A DNA stretch of 64,000 nucleotides from Corallococcus sp. EGB (GCF_019968905.1 NZ_CP079946.1:9149356-9213355), one strand, 5' to 3'. Positions 1 to 8,193 are shown, counted from the first letter of the stretch. The notes: generated by a model not told the origin, from the sequence alone. Numbers and translations are program-made.

Positions 1-506
1 AAGTCGCCAATGCCCATCAGGCAGTAGGCGAGCGCCTCCGGATCCATGCGGCGCACCTCGCCGGCCTCCATGGCCTGCGTGAGGCCGCGCACGTAGCCCT
101 TGGCGAAGCGGTCGTAGTAGCGGCGGTAGCAGTCCGCGTCCACGAACTCCGCCTGCCGCACCACGCGGTAGAGGTTGGGGTGCTGGCGCACGAACTCGAA
201 GAAGGCGCGCAGCCCCTCGCGCTCCACCTCGAGCCGGGTGGTGCACGAGGCCGTGGACTCCGCGATGAGGCGGCGCAGGCGCGCGCCCAGCTCGTCCACC
301 ACCTCCACGAAGATGGACTGCTTGTCCGGGAAGTACACGTAGAACGTGCCCAGCGCGACGCTGGCCTTGCGCGTGAGGTCCGCGATGGACGCGCGCTCGT
401 AGCCCTTGTCGCCGAACACCGCCTCCGCGGCCTTCAACAACTTCTGCCGCGTCCGCTGACCGCGCGGCGTGACGGGGACGCGTTCTGAAGTTGAAGGGCG
501 ATTCAT
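1..506 (-). CDS. TetR-family transcriptional regulator (3' end beyond window)
   Basis: The minus-strand frame opens with ATG at 506 and runs off the left edge after about 168 codons. Residues 10-60 form a TetR helix-turn-helix: RTRQKLLKAAEAVF, then IADLTRKASVALGTFYVYF, the usual recognition helix followed by the F-Y-x-Y-F turn. The rest is the helical ligand-binding domain, which includes FFEFVRQHPNLYRVVRQAEF. TetR proteins are about 200 residues, so most of the gene is present. It is a dimeric repressor whose ligand cannot be told from sequence. A TTGACA box and a small dyad lie just upstream, consistent with autoregulation. Its partner genes would lie left of the window. Confidence 0.9.
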   Translation of the reverse strand, partial: MNRPSTSERVPVTPRGQRTRQKLLKAAEAVFGDKGYERASIADLTRKASVALGTFYVYFPDKQSIFVEVVDELGARLRRLIAESTASCTTRLEVEREGLRAFFEFVRQHPNLYRVVRQAEFVDADCYRRYYDRFAKGYVRGLTQAMEAGEVRRMDPEALAYCLMGIGD

Positions 507-515
507 CTTTCAGGA

Positions 516-545
516 CGGGTAACACCCGGCCGACCGCCCTGTCAA
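516..545 (-). promoter_or_regulatory. Candidate promoter and operator of the TetR gene
   Basis: On the minus strand a perfect TTGACA (545-540) is followed after 17 bases by TTACCC, a poor -10, just before the TetR start at 506. The dyad CGGGT-AAC-ACCCG (516-528) overlaps the presumed -10. TetR repressors commonly bind such dyads in their own promoters, so an autoregulatory operator is inferred. The rest of the 507-854 gap holds the Lrp promoter region and no gene that I can support. Confidence 0.4.
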
Positions 546-778
546 AAGCGGACGGATGGCTCCCTGCGTCAAAGACAGACACGGACGCGAGGCGTCAAAC
601 ACTTCGCGTGACGCGCTCGGACCGGGAGCGCGGAGAGTGTCCACCGCCCCTGGCCTTCCCCTCGGAAGAAATGCCTCGGGGCCTTGCCACCACCACCTTC
701 TGCTCGACGGCGCGGGGGACCCGGGAGGTCAGGTGGACAACCCTCCGCCCGCTCCAACCCTTTTGGATGCAAACGGAC

Positions 779-840
779 TTGCACTTCCAACCAAGTGCAT
801 ATAACTTCACCGTCGACCGCCAAGACTGCTTATAAAAATA
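779..840 (+). promoter_or_regulatory. AT-rich promoter region with dyad upstream of the Lrp/AsnC gene
   Basis: A locally AT-rich stretch in otherwise GC-rich DNA precedes the Lrp gene at 855. TTGCAC (779-784) and TATAAC (800-805) form a possible -35/-10 pair with short 15-base spacing. A 7-bp inverted repeat TGCACTT-N6-AAGTGCA (780-799) spans that spacing, and a second AT-rich block, TTATAAAAATAA, lies near 830-841. Lrp-type proteins usually autoregulate through AT-rich dyads, so this is the likely operator; direct evidence is only the sequence symmetry. Confidence 0.45.
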
Positions 841-854
841 AGGTTTCCCACCCC

Positions 855-1325
855 ATGGACGCCCTGGATTATCGCATCGTCGACATGCTTCAGCGCGATG
901 GCCGAGCCACGCAGCTGGAGCTGTCACGTGGGGTGAAGTTGTCCCAGCCGGCGGTGGCGGAGCGCATCCGCAAGCTGGAGGAGAAGGGCATCATCACCGG
1001 CTACACGGCGCGCGTGGACGCGACGCAGCTGGGCAAGGACATCACCGCCTTCATCGGGGTGAGCATCGAGCACCCCAAGCACTTCGAGGGCTTCGCGCGC
1101 AAGGTGGCGGAGCTGCCGGACGTGCTGGAGGCCCACCGGGTCGCGGGGCAGGACTCGTACGTCTTGAAGGTGAAGACCGCGAACACGCGGACCTTGGACT
1201 CGCTGTTGGTGGAGACGCTGCGCACCATTCCAGGTGTCACCCGCACGAGCACCACCATCGTCCTGTCGACATTGAAGGAGGACACGCACGTGCGTGTCCC
1301 GGATGAGCTGTTGAACGGAGAATGA
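855..1325 (+). CDS. Lrp/AsnC family transcriptional regulator
   Basis: 156 residues, the standard Lrp/AsnC length. An N-terminal winged helix-turn-helix (residues 1-60: LDYRIVDMLQRDGRATQLEL, then QPAVAERIRKLEEKGII) is followed by the RAM/AsnC effector-binding domain. I chose ATG 855 because the protein then begins exactly at the HTH, with an AAGG at about ten bases; the longer upstream extension is low-complexity. Its TGA overlaps the next gene's ATG (ATGA), so the regulator is translationally coupled to the aminotransferase. A role as amino-acid-responsive regulator of that enzyme is inferred from the coupling. Confidence 0.93.
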   Translation: MDALDYRIVDMLQRDGRATQLELSRGVKLSQPAVAERIRKLEEKGIITGYTARVDATQLGKDITAFIGVSIEHPKHFEGFARKVAELPDVLEAHRVAGQDSYVLKVKTANTRTLDSLLVETLRTIPGVTRTSTTIVLSTLKEDTHVRVPDELLNGE

Positions 1326-2551
1326 ACATGAGCGCGGACGCGATGAGTGCCCCCCTGCCCCCTCCTACGGCCTACCGGCTGTCCAAGCGCATGTCCCGGA
1401 TGAAGACGTCCGCGGTGCGCGAAATCCTCAAGATCGCCGAGCGCCCGGACATCCTCTCCTTCGCTGGCGGCCTGCCCGCCCCGGAGCTCTTCCCGAAGGA
1501 CGCCATCGCCAAGGCGTTCGCGGAGACCTTCGCCAGTGACGCGGACGGGCGCTCCGCGCTCCAGTACAGCACCACGGAGGGCTTCGCCCCCTTGCGCGAG
1601 TGGATCGCCGGGCACCTGACCCGCAAGGGCCAGCGCGTCCACGCGGACCAGGTGCTCATCACCAGCGGCTCGCAGCAGGGCCTGGACCTGGTGGGCAAGG
1701 TGGTGCTCGACCCCGGCGACCTCGTCGTGGTGGAGGACCCCAGCTACCTGGCGGCGCTGCAGACCTTCGGCGGCTACGAGGTGGAGTTCGCCACCGTGCG
1801 CAGCGACGACGCGGGCATGGACACGGATGACCTGGCGGAGCTCTTGAAGAAGCGCCAGCCGAAGCTGCTCTACGTCATCCCCAACTTCCAGAACCCCAAG
1901 GGCACCACCCTGTCGCTGGAGCGCCGCAAGGCGCTGGTGCGCCTGGCCCAGCAGCACAACTTCCTCATCCTGGAGGACGACCCGTACGGCGAGCTGCGCT
2001 TCAAGGGCGTGCACCTGCCGTCGCTGGCGGCGCTGGATGACCAGGGCGTGGTGCTGTCGCTGTCCACCTTCTCCAAGACGCTGGCCCCCGGCCTGCGCCT
2101 GGGGTGGATCACCGGCCCCAAGGCGCTGCTCAAGCCGCTGACCATCGCCAAGCAGGCCACGGACCTGCACACCGCCACGCTCGCCCAGCGCGCCACCGCG
2201 CGGCTCCTGGAGACCTTCGACTACGCGGGCCACATCCAGGCGCTGATGCCCATCTACGCCCAGCGCGCCAACGCGATGCTGGACGCGCTGAAGGCCCACA
2301 TGCCCCAGGGCACCCAGTGGACCCGTCCGGACGGCGGCATGTTCCTCTGGGTGGAGCTGCCCCAGGGCCTGGACGCGGCCGCGCTCCTGCCCCGCGCCGT
2401 CGAACAGAAGGTCGCCTTCGTCCCCGGCGCGCCCTTCTTCGCCAACGACCAGAAGCCCCAGTTCATGCGCCTGAACTACTCCAACCGCCCGCCCGAGCTC
2501 ATCGTCGAGGGCATGAAGCGGCTGGGCTCCGTCATCGCCGACGCGCTGTAG
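1322..2551 (+). CDS. PLP-dependent aminotransferase, class I/II (2-aminoadipate/aromatic type)
   Basis: 409 residues, a fold-type I aminotransferase lacking the GntR domain of MocR regulators. Visible landmarks are the entry FAGGLPAPELFP (47-58), the cofactor-phosphate segment TSGSQQGLDL, the substrate-side VIPNFQNPKGTT (185-196), EDDPYGELRF and the Schiff-base lysine K252 in STFSKTLAPGLRLGW. The C-terminus carries GGMFLWVELP and an arginine-containing RLNYSN for substrate carboxylate. This pattern fits the LysN/2-aminoadipate and aromatic/alpha-amino acid transaminase group; the exact amino donor cannot be fixed. It overlaps the Lrp regulator by four bases and is presumably co-transcribed with it. 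Confidence 0.9.
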   Translation: MNMSADAMSAPLPPPTAYRLSKRMSRMKTSAVREILKIAERPDILSFAGGLPAPELFPKDAIAKAFAETFASDADGRSALQYSTTEGFAPLREWIAGHLTRKGQRVHADQVLITSGSQQGLDLVGKVVLDPGDLVVVEDPSYLAALQTFGGYEVEFATVRSDDAGMDTDDLAELLKKRQPKLLYVIPNFQNPKGTTLSLERRKALVRLAQQHNFLILEDDPYGELRFKGVHLPSLAALDDQGVVLSLSTFSKTLAPGLRLGWITGPKALLKPLTIAKQATDLHTATLAQRATARLLETFDYAGHIQALMPIYAQRANAMLDALKAHMPQGTQWTRPDGGMFLWVELPQGLDAAALLPRAVEQKVAFVPGAPFFANDQKPQFMRLNYSNRPPELIVEGMKRLGSVIADAL

Positions 2552-2562
2552 CGCCCAGCGCC

Positions 2563-2591
2563 CCGCCCCCAACGCACCGCGTCGGGGGCGG
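2563..2591. terminator. GC-rich hairpin after the aminotransferase
   Basis: CCGCCCCC (2563-2570) pairs perfectly with GGGGGCGG (2584-2591) around a 13-base loop, starting 11 bases after the stop codon. There is no T-run, so it may act as a transcript 3' end or pause site rather than a classical intrinsic terminator. Confidence 0.45.
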
Positions 2592-2706
2592 AGGCCTCAT
2601 GAGAAGTTGAAGCTTGATTCAGGTTTCAGCCTCCGCGGCGCTGGCCAGCGCCCGTGCGGTGTGCGTACCCTTGCGCGCGTTTTTTCCAGACGCCCAGGAG
2701 AGGCAC

Positions 2707-3453
2707 ATGCAGCTGAAGGACCTGAAGATCATCGTCACCGGCGGCGCGCAGGGCATGGGCGCGCACTTCGCCCAGCGCATCCACGAGGCGGGCGGCCAGG
2801 TGGCCGTTGGCGACGTCAACGAGGAGAAGCTCGCGGCGCTGCCGGCGGGCATCCACCGCCGCAAGCTGGACGTGTCCAACGAGCAGGACGTCACGGACTT
2901 CGTGCAGTGGGCGCACGGCGCCATGGGCGGCCTCAACGGCCTCATCAACAACGCGGGCATCCTGCGCGACGCGCTGCTCGTGAAGAAGGACCGCACCACC
3001 GGCCAGGTGAAGAAGCTGTCCACGGCGGATTGGAACGCCGTCATCGGCGTGAACCTCACCGGCGCCACGCTGATGGTGCGCGAGGTCGTCACCAAGATGG
3101 TGGAGACGGACCAGCGCCCCGGCGTCATCGTGAACATGTCGTCCATCGCGCGGCACGGCAACCGCGGCCAGTCCAACTACGTGTCCGCCAAGGCCGCGCT
3201 CGCCGCCAACACCGTCACCTGGTCGCGCGAGTTCGCGCCGTTCGGCATCCGCGTGGGCGCCATCGCCCCGGGCATGATTGAAACGCCCATGACGCAGGGC
3301 ATGAACCAGAAGGCCCGCGACGCGCTGGTGGCCGCCATCCCGGTGGGCCGCATCGGCGAGCCGGAGGACATCTGGCAGGCCGTGAAGTTCATCGTGGAGT
3401 GCGACTACTTCAACGGCCGCACCATCGACGTGGACGGCGGCCACAACTTCTAG
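2707..3453 (+). CDS. Short-chain dehydrogenase/reductase (FabG-like)
   Basis: 248 residues, typical for classical SDRs. The nucleotide-binding motif TGGAQGMG is at 11-18, NNAG at 81-84, the catalytic serine in NMSS (145-146), and the Y-x3-K pair at Y158 and K162. The end, GRTIDVDGGHNF, is the usual SDR C-terminal tail. ATG 2707 follows an AGGAGAGG ribosome site; a longer in-frame extension upstream is non-conserved in style. It most likely reduces a keto group with NAD(P)H, for example 3-oxoacyl chains, but the substrate is not determined. It stands alone, separated from the aminotransferase by a hairpin. Confidence 0.9.
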   Translation: MQLKDLKIIVTGGAQGMGAHFAQRIHEAGGQVAVGDVNEEKLAALPAGIHRRKLDVSNEQDVTDFVQWAHGAMGGLNGLINNAGILRDALLVKKDRTTGQVKKLSTADWNAVIGVNLTGATLMVREVVTKMVETDQRPGVIVNMSSIARHGNRGQSNYVSAKAALAANTVTWSREFAPFGIRVGAIAPGMIETPMTQGMNQKARDALVAAIPVGRIGEPEDIWQAVKFIVECDYFNGRTIDVDGGHNF

Positions 3454-3477
3454 GCCGCTCCACCCGCGCCCCGGACC

Positions 3478-3867
3478 TCAGGCGCTCTTGCGCTTCCGGG
3501 GCGCGGCCCGCGTGGACTTCACGCCCGCGGCCTTGGGCGCCGCGGGCTTCACGTCCACCCAGCGCTCCGCCCACCGGCCCAGCTCGTCGATGACCTTCCA
3601 GAACGCCTGCCCCTTCTCCGTCAGGCGGTACTCGGAGCGGATGGGCGGGCCCGGGTCGACGTGGCGCTCGATGATGCCCTCCGCCTCCAGCTCCTTGAGC
3701 CGCTCCGACAGGACGCGCTCGCTGATGGTGCCGATGCGCTCCGTCAGCTCCCCGAAGCGGCACGGCCCGTCCATCAGGATGCGCAGGATGATGCCCGTCC
3801 AGCGCCGGCCCAACAGCTCGGCCGCCGTCAGGAACCGGGCGCACAGCGGGCGCAGGTCGTCATGCAT
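3478..3867 (-). CDS. HxlR-family winged-helix regulator
   Basis: About 129 residues. The HxlR signature is clear: C-x-R-F-x-x-A-x-x-L-L-G-R-R-W-T near the N-terminus, then RFGELTERIGTISERVLSERLKELEAEGI and the wing EYRLTEKGQAFW. The single N-terminal cysteine is in the position used for thiol sensing in this family. Start M at 3867 gives MHDDLRPLC with a GGAG upstream; a start at 3918 would add 17 glycine-rich residues. The C-terminal tail is rich in lysine and arginine. It is divergent from the RutE-like reductase, a classic HxlR arrangement, so control of that gene is likely. Confidence 0.9.
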   Translation of the reverse strand: MHDDLRPLCARFLTAAELLGRRWTGIILRILMDGPCRFGELTERIGTISERVLSERLKELEAEGIIERHVDPGPPIRSEYRLTEKGQAFWKVIDELGRWAERWVDVKPAAPKAAGVKSTRAAPRKRKSA

Positions 3868-3918
3868 CGCGAGGTCGCCTCCACTCCGAGTATAGCGCCC
3901 GCCCCCTCCCATCCGCAC

Positions 3919-3957
3919 TCACTTACTTTTTGGAAGCAACTTGCGAAATAAAAGTGA
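3919..3957. promoter_or_regulatory. AT-rich divergent operator/promoter between HxlR and RutE-like genes
   Basis: TCACTT (3919-3924) and AAGTGA (3952-3957) form the ends of an imperfect dyad that also pairs T-rich and A-rich tracts (CTTTTT, AAATAAAAG). The stretch is AT-rich relative to its surroundings and lies between two divergent genes, as expected for an HxlR operator. The ribosome site GGAAGGA sits 8 bases before the reductase ATG. Function is inferred from position. Confidence 0.45.
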
Positions 3958-3999
3958 CGCGGATAGCCATGGGGTGTTCGCAACGGAAGGACGGCACGC

Positions 4000-4602
4000 A
4001 TGGCGACACAGAACACGGCCCTGGGGACGGACGCGCTGGAGCAGCTCTTCACCGAGGCCCGCACGTACCCGGCGTGGCAGGACCGGCCGGTGAAGGACGA
4101 GACGCTGCGCCAGGTCTATGAGCTGGCGCGCATGGCCCCCACCGCGCTGAACAGCCAGCCGCTGCGCCTGGTGTTCGTGAAGAGCCGCGAGGCCAAGGAG
4201 CGGCTCAAGCCCGCGCTGTCCCCGGGCAACGTGGACAAGACGATGCAGGCGCCGGTGACGGTCATCGTGGCGTATGACACCGCCTTCCACGAGCAGATGC
4301 CCAGGCTGTTCCCCTCGCGGGACCTGAAGAGCGTCTTCTCGGCCATGACGCCGGAGGCGCGCGAGCAGTCCGCGTTCATGAACGGCACCCTGCAGGCGGG
4401 CTACGTCATCCTGGCGGCGCGCGCGCTGGGGCTCGACTGCGGCCCCATGGGCGGCTTCGACAAGGCCAGGGTGGACGAGGCCTTCCTCCAGGGCACCGGC
4501 TGGAAGTCGAACCTCCTCCTCAACCTGGGTTACGGCGACACGGCCAGGCTCCTCCCGCGCAACCCGCGTCTGTCCTTCGAGGATGCCTGCCGGATGGATT
4601 GA
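4000..4602 (+). CDS. rutE: Malonic semialdehyde reductase RutE-like nitroreductase
   Basis: 200 residues, matching the RutE/HadB branch of the nitroreductase superfamily along its whole length: [70 protein letters not shown] and [12 protein letters not shown], ending [11 protein letters not shown]. RutE uses FMN and NAD(P)H to reduce malonic semialdehyde to 3-hydroxypropionate in pyrimidine breakdown. No other rut gene is nearby, so here the enzyme is more likely a stand-alone aldehyde or quinone/nitro reductase under the divergent HxlR regulator. Family assignment is firm; the physiological substrate is inferred. Confidence 0.85.
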   Translation: MATQNTALGTDALEQLFTEARTYPAWQDRPVKDETLRQVYELARMAPTALNSQPLRLVFVKSREAKERLKPALSPGNVDKTMQAPVTVIVAYDTAFHEQMPRLFPSRDLKSVFSAMTPEAREQSAFMNGTLQAGYVILAARALGLDCGPMGGFDKARVDEAFLQGTGWKSNLLLNLGYGDTARLLPRNPRLSFEDACRMD

Positions 4603-4618
4603 GGTGTCCAATCACAGA

Positions 4619-4819
4619 CAATGCATTGGCCCCCCGTTCAATGGCATTAGCTGACCACAATCCTGATTTTCTATGCTAATCAGGAAGAAGCCGCTCCGCC
4701 GTCGGTTCCACAGGAGAAACTCCGGCAAGCAAGCGTCTTCCGGTGCGACAGCGCGAGCGCTCCCGACGTGGGCGCTGTCCTTCGAGAGGCGGTTTTTTTA
4801 GACCGCAGGAGGGCCGCCT
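4619..4819. other. AT-rich convergent intergenic region with several inverted repeats
   Basis: This gap (4603-4921) lies between two converging genes and holds no ORF that I can support. It contains the palindrome CAATGCATTG (4619-4628), an 8-bp inverted repeat TCCTGATT-N9-AATCAGGA (4661-4685), GACAGCGC/GCGCTGTC (4747-4754, 4772-4779), and AGGCGG/CCGCCT (4787-4792, 4814-4819) enclosing a run of seven T. One or more of these probably end transcripts from both sides. A small RNA ending at the T-run is possible but unproven. Confidence 0.4.
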
Positions 4820-4921
4820 TCCGTTCAACGGGGAGCGGGGCCCGGGAGGCTGACGGGAGCATGCCGGCCGCGCCGAACGGGTGCGGGGCTTGTGACGGGA
4901 GGCAATCGCGGTGCAGCGGAC

Positions 4922-5383
4922 CTAGTACAGCTGTTCGAGCGGCATCATGGTGCCCGCCTCGAACTCCGGCGCGCGGCGCAACTGGTCCAGCACGCGCGGA
5001 GCGCACCTGAGGTGGAGCATGGGCAGGGAACCGCCCGGCTCGCTCATGGCGCGCACGGAGCCCACCAGCTGGTGTGCCTCCAACCAACGCAGGAAGCTCT
5101 CGCGGAAGCGGGCGTTCTCCGCCTGGCCTTCCTTGTAGATCTCCGCACGCGAACGCATGGGTGCCCGTGAGGATGGGGCCGCGCTCCTGGGCGCGGCCGA
5201 CTCCCGCGGCATCACCGTGACGTCGATGTCGCCGCCCGGCTGCGCGTCACGCTCCTGGCCACCCGCGCCCGGCAACGCGCGCACCGCGCCTCCGCTGCCC
5301 GGCAGCGGACGCACGGCGGCGACGGAGGACATCCGGGCCGATATCTCTTGAGGTCCGCCCGGTACGCCGCTCTTCCTGCGCAT
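4922..5383 (-). CDS. Hypothetical protein, likely partner of the adjacent subtilase
   Basis: 153 residues with no family that I recognise. The first 70 residues are rich in Gly, Pro, Ser and Ala and look disordered. The second half (about 78-153) looks folded: EIYKEGQAENARFRESFLRW, then a hydrophobic/charged stretch with HLRCAPRVLDQLRRAPEFEA. A strong GGGGGAGGA precedes the ATG. It begins only 59 bases after the protease gene and is presumably in the same operon. The C-terminal half resembles in size a short inhibitor or chaperone domain, but that is a guess from context only. Confidence 0.65.
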   Translation of the reverse strand: MRRKSGVPGGPQEISARMSSVAAVRPLPGSGGAVRALPGAGGQERDAQPGGDIDVTVMPRESAAPRSAAPSSRAPMRSRAEIYKEGQAENARFRESFLRWLEAHQLVGSVRAMSEPGGSLPMLHLRCAPRVLDQLRRAPEFEAGTMMPLEQLY

Positions 5384-5442
5384 GGCTCACATCCTCCCCC
5401 AGGTCCGGTGCTCACGTGGCACCGGCCCCGGCAACTCCCCAG

Positions 5443-6855
5443 TCACCTGAAAACAGCCAGGCCCTTCCCCGTCCGGTGGTCCGCCGAGCGAGGAAGCTTG
5501 ATGGCATTGGCCAGAATCAAATCCCTCACTTCCAATGCCGTCAAGTCAGGGGCACGACAACGATACAACGCAGCGATGCCTGCGACATAGGGCGCCGCCA
5601 TGCTCGTGCCACTCATTCGTTCATAGAACGCCTGATTGTTGCAGCGGCGTTCAGTAGACGAATACACATTCACCCCGTAGCCCATGACGTCAGGGACGAC
5701 GCGCCGCCCCACGGCGCCACTGGCGGAGAAGGTGGCCACGTTGCGCTCGAAGTCGACTGCCCCCACAGCCAGGGCCTCGGGAAAGGCCGCTGGGTAACCA
5801 ACCGTATTGGGTCCACTGTTACCCGCCGCGACAATGGGCAGGATGTTGCTGTCCAACAGCCGACGCAACATGGCCTGCAGGGCGCGCTGGTTGAGCAGGT
5901 AGTCCGCCTCGGAGATGCCCGGGGGCGGCTGCAGCGGGAAGCCCAGCGACAGGTTGACGACGGCGGGACGCGACGCGTTCTCCGGACGGCTGAACTGGTG
6001 CAGCAGCCACTCCATGCCGGCGGCCACGCGGCCCAGGCTGGTGCGGATGGTCTCCGACTCGATGACGGACGCGGCGTAGAGGTCCACCTCCGGCGCGACG
6101 CCGTGGTGCACGCCCGCGGCGATGCCGCACACGTGGGTGCCGTGGCCGTCCGGGTCGAAGCCGCGCACGTCCCGCGCCGGGTTGTGCGGCGAGTTGGGGA
6201 AGAGCGAGACGTAGCGGAACTGGATGGTCTTGCTCGCGTGCTCGGGGTGGTCCGCGTCCACGCCGGTGTCCAGGATGCCCAGCATCACGCCGGCGCCCCG
6301 GATGCCCTGGGCGTGCGCCAGGGGGACGCCGGACTCGTCCGGCCACTCGCGCTGCGCGAGCGAGCTCATGCCGCGGTTGCGCGGCCCCGTCTGTCCGGCG
6401 GACACCGGACCGGGGAAGGACAGGGGCACCACGTCCGGGATGAACTCGAAATCCCCGGCCAGCTCACCCCGGGCCGCCTTCTCCGCGTCCGGGGAGTAGA
6501 AGTGCGCCATGGTGGCGCCGATGAGCGGCATGAACCGGTAGCTGCCGGCCTCCGCGCCGGTGGGCTCGGACACGGGCGCGCCGGGCATCGGGGTGGCGGC
6601 GGCCTGTTTCGCGGCCTTCTTGCCCCGGCCGCTCCTGCGGGCGCGCGGCTCCTGGCCGCTGACCGCGGGCTTCATGCCGGGCAGCGTGGCGGACCGCAGG
6701 CCGAGCGCGGTGAGGGCCTCCGGCGCCTTCTGGGCCGCGCTGAAGCGCAGCGCGGTGCTGCGGCTGAGGACGCGCTCGCCCTGCGCCGTGCCACGCACTC
6801 CGGGCCGGGCCTGCGTCTCGATGGACTCCTTGGGGACCAACAGGAACGACTTCAT
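5443..6855 (-). CDS. Subtilisin-like serine protease (peptidase S8)
   Basis: 470 residues from ATG 6855, which has AAGGAG upstream. The catalytic triad is visible: D196 in ILDTGVDADHP, H238 in DGHGTHVCGIAAG, S418 in MSGTSMAAPYVAG, with oxyanion N346 in AAGNSGPN. Residues 1-180 form a long N-terminal region with a basic, Ala-rich linker (around 68-90) and no hydrophobic signal sequence. The protease may thus act inside the cell or leave by a non-Sec route. It precedes the small gene at 4922-5383 in the same direction. S8 membership is certain; substrate and localisation are not. Confidence 0.92.
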   Translation of the reverse strand: MKSFLLVPKESIETQARPGVRGTAQGERVLSRSTALRFSAAQKAPEALTALGLRSATLPGMKPAVSGQEPRARRSGRGKKAAKQAAATPMPGAPVSEPTGAEAGSYRFMPLIGATMAHFYSPDAEKAARGELAGDFEFIPDVVPLSFPGPVSAGQTGPRNRGMSSLAQREWPDESGVPLAHAQGIRGAGVMLGILDTGVDADHPEHASKTIQFRYVSLFPNSPHNPARDVRGFDPDGHGTHVCGIAAGVHHGVAPEVDLYAASVIESETIRTSLGRVAAGMEWLLHQFSRPENASRPAVVNLSLGFPLQPPPGISEADYLLNQRALQAMLRRLLDSNILPIVAAGNSGPNTVGYPAAFPEALAVGAVDFERNVATFSASGAVGRRVVPDVMGYGVNVYSSTERRCNNQAFYERMSGTSMAAPYVAGIAALYRCRAPDLTALEVRDLILANAIKLPRSADHRTGKGLAVFR

Positions 6856-7034
6856 GGCTGTGCTCCTTGAACCGCTCAATCCGCGCCGGGCCCGAAGGGA
6901 GAGCACCCGCGCTACGACCGCGCCCACCTGGGGACCCTGACAAGCCCTTCGGATCCGGTGGGTCGGGCCCACGGGCGTCGCCCGGAGCCGTCTCATCGTC
7001 TGCCCTCCCCTCTCCCCCCGACCGGGGGCTTCAT

Positions 7035-7108
7035 CCGGGGGATTTGACCCCGGCCCCCTGACAAAAAATCACGGGATTCCCGTAATAGACACCCATTGTC
7101 TGGTGTCT
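7035..7108. promoter_or_regulatory. Cluster of three dyads between subtilase and Lgt-like genes
   Basis: In the 534-bp gap 6856-7389 I see no gene. Three perfect dyads lie together: CCGGGG-N7-CCCCGG (7035-7053), ACGGGA-T-TCCCGT (7071-7083) and AGACACC-N8-GGTGTCT (7087-7108), around a run of six A. Their density and the divergent flanking genes suggest a regulatory region for one or both. No convincing -35/-10 pair could be assigned. Confidence 0.4.
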
Positions 7109-7389
7109 CGGTCCTCGCTTGGCTTCCCCGAACCTCCGGAAACACAACGGATTCCCTCCGCGGGACGAGGGCAGTGGCACGGGGCGCACACGGGTTCTGT
7201 CGGCCAGCGGATGTGGGGATGGGGCAGGCAGGAGGGGCGGGGGCGCGAGAGGGCGTCCGGGCGGGGCTTGCGAGCCCGGCATGCGAGGGGGTGAAAAAGT
7301 GGTGGAGGGAAGCCCGGGATGCGCCGATTGTTCGTGTTCCATCCGCCCGGAGTCAGTCCGCGCGGGACGCTGGCCTTTCTGGAGCCCCC

Positions 7390-8193
7390 TTGATTCCCTA
7401 TTGGCACGCCCCCTCGTTCAAGCTGGGGCCCCTGGAGCTGAACCCCTTCAACGTCTTCGTGGCGGCCGGCATCCTGCTGGCCGCCCGGCTGCTGACGAAG
7501 CAGGCGGAGCGCGAGGGCCTGGATCCGAACCCGCTGGCGGACTTCGCGATGTGGGGGGTGGCGGCCGGCATGCTCTTCGGCCACTGGGTGCACCTGTTCT
7601 TCTACCACCCGGAGGAGCTGTCCAAGAGCCCGTACCAGATCGTCAAGTTCTGGGACGGCCTGTCGTCCTTCGGAGGCCTGCTGGGCGGCATCCTGGCGGC
7701 GGTGGTGTTCTTCCGGCTGAAGAAGCTGCGCTTCCGGGACTACGCGGACAGCTTCGCGCTGGGCGTGGCGCCGGGCTGGGCGGTGGCGCGGCTGGGGTGC
7801 TTCGCGGTGCACGACCATCCGGGAAAGCTGACGGACTTCTTCCTGGCGGTGCAGTTCCCCAACGGCAACCGGCACGACCTGGGCTTCTACGACGCCATCG
7901 TGCTCTTCGCGATCACCGGCCTGCTGTACGCGGTGCGGGACCTGCCGAAGATGAAGGGGCGGCTCTTGCCGCTGCTGGCGCTGCTGTACGCGGCGTGCCG
8001 CTTCAGCCTGGACTTCCTGCGGGCCACGGACCTGTCCTACGTGGACGCGCGCTACTTCGGCCTGACGCCGGCGCAGTACGGCAGCCTGCTGCTGGTGGTG
8101 TACGGACTGTGGGGCCTCTTGCGCAAGCAGGCGCCGAGCACGTCCTCCCAGAAGCCGCCCGCGCCGCAGGGCCGGGTGGAGACGGCGCGGTAG
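7390..8193 (+). CDS. Prolipoprotein diacylglyceryl transferase-like membrane protein (Lgt family)
   Basis: About 267 residues when started at TTG 7390 (product MIPYWHAPSF), which has GGAG six bases upstream; the 98 residues encoded before it are low-complexity and unlike the family. Several membrane helices are evident, with the family segments NPFNVFVAAGILLAARL, FWDGLSSFGGLLGG and ARLGCFAVHDHPG. Lgt moves diacylglycerol from phosphatidylglycerol to lipobox cysteines. Relative to canonical Lgt, the HGGL histidine is Phe94 and the asparagine of the R-x-G-N signature is Cys137; the arginine (R134) is kept. It may be a divergent or repurposed Lgt paralogue. The methyltransferase gene follows after 34 bases. 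Confidence 0.78.
   Translation: MIPYWHAPSFKLGPLELNPFNVFVAAGILLAARLLTKQAEREGLDPNPLADFAMWGVAAGMLFGHWVHLFFYHPEELSKSPYQIVKFWDGLSSFGGLLGGILAAVVFFRLKKLRFRDYADSFALGVAPGWAVARLGCFAVHDHPGKLTDFFLAVQFPNGNRHDLGFYDAIVLFAITGLLYAVRDLPKMKGRLLPLLALLYAACRFSLDFLRATDLSYVDARYFGLTPAQYGSLLLVVYGLWGLLRKQAPSTSSQKPPAPQGRVETAR

Noticed and set aside
5416-6870. 484-codon plus-strand frame over the subtilase
   Set aside because: Antisense shadow; the opposite strand has the full catalytic triad and a ribosome site.
7096-7389. N-terminal extension of the Lgt-like protein
   Set aside because: The first 98 codons are low-complexity with no family resemblance, and TTG 7390 has a good ribosome site.
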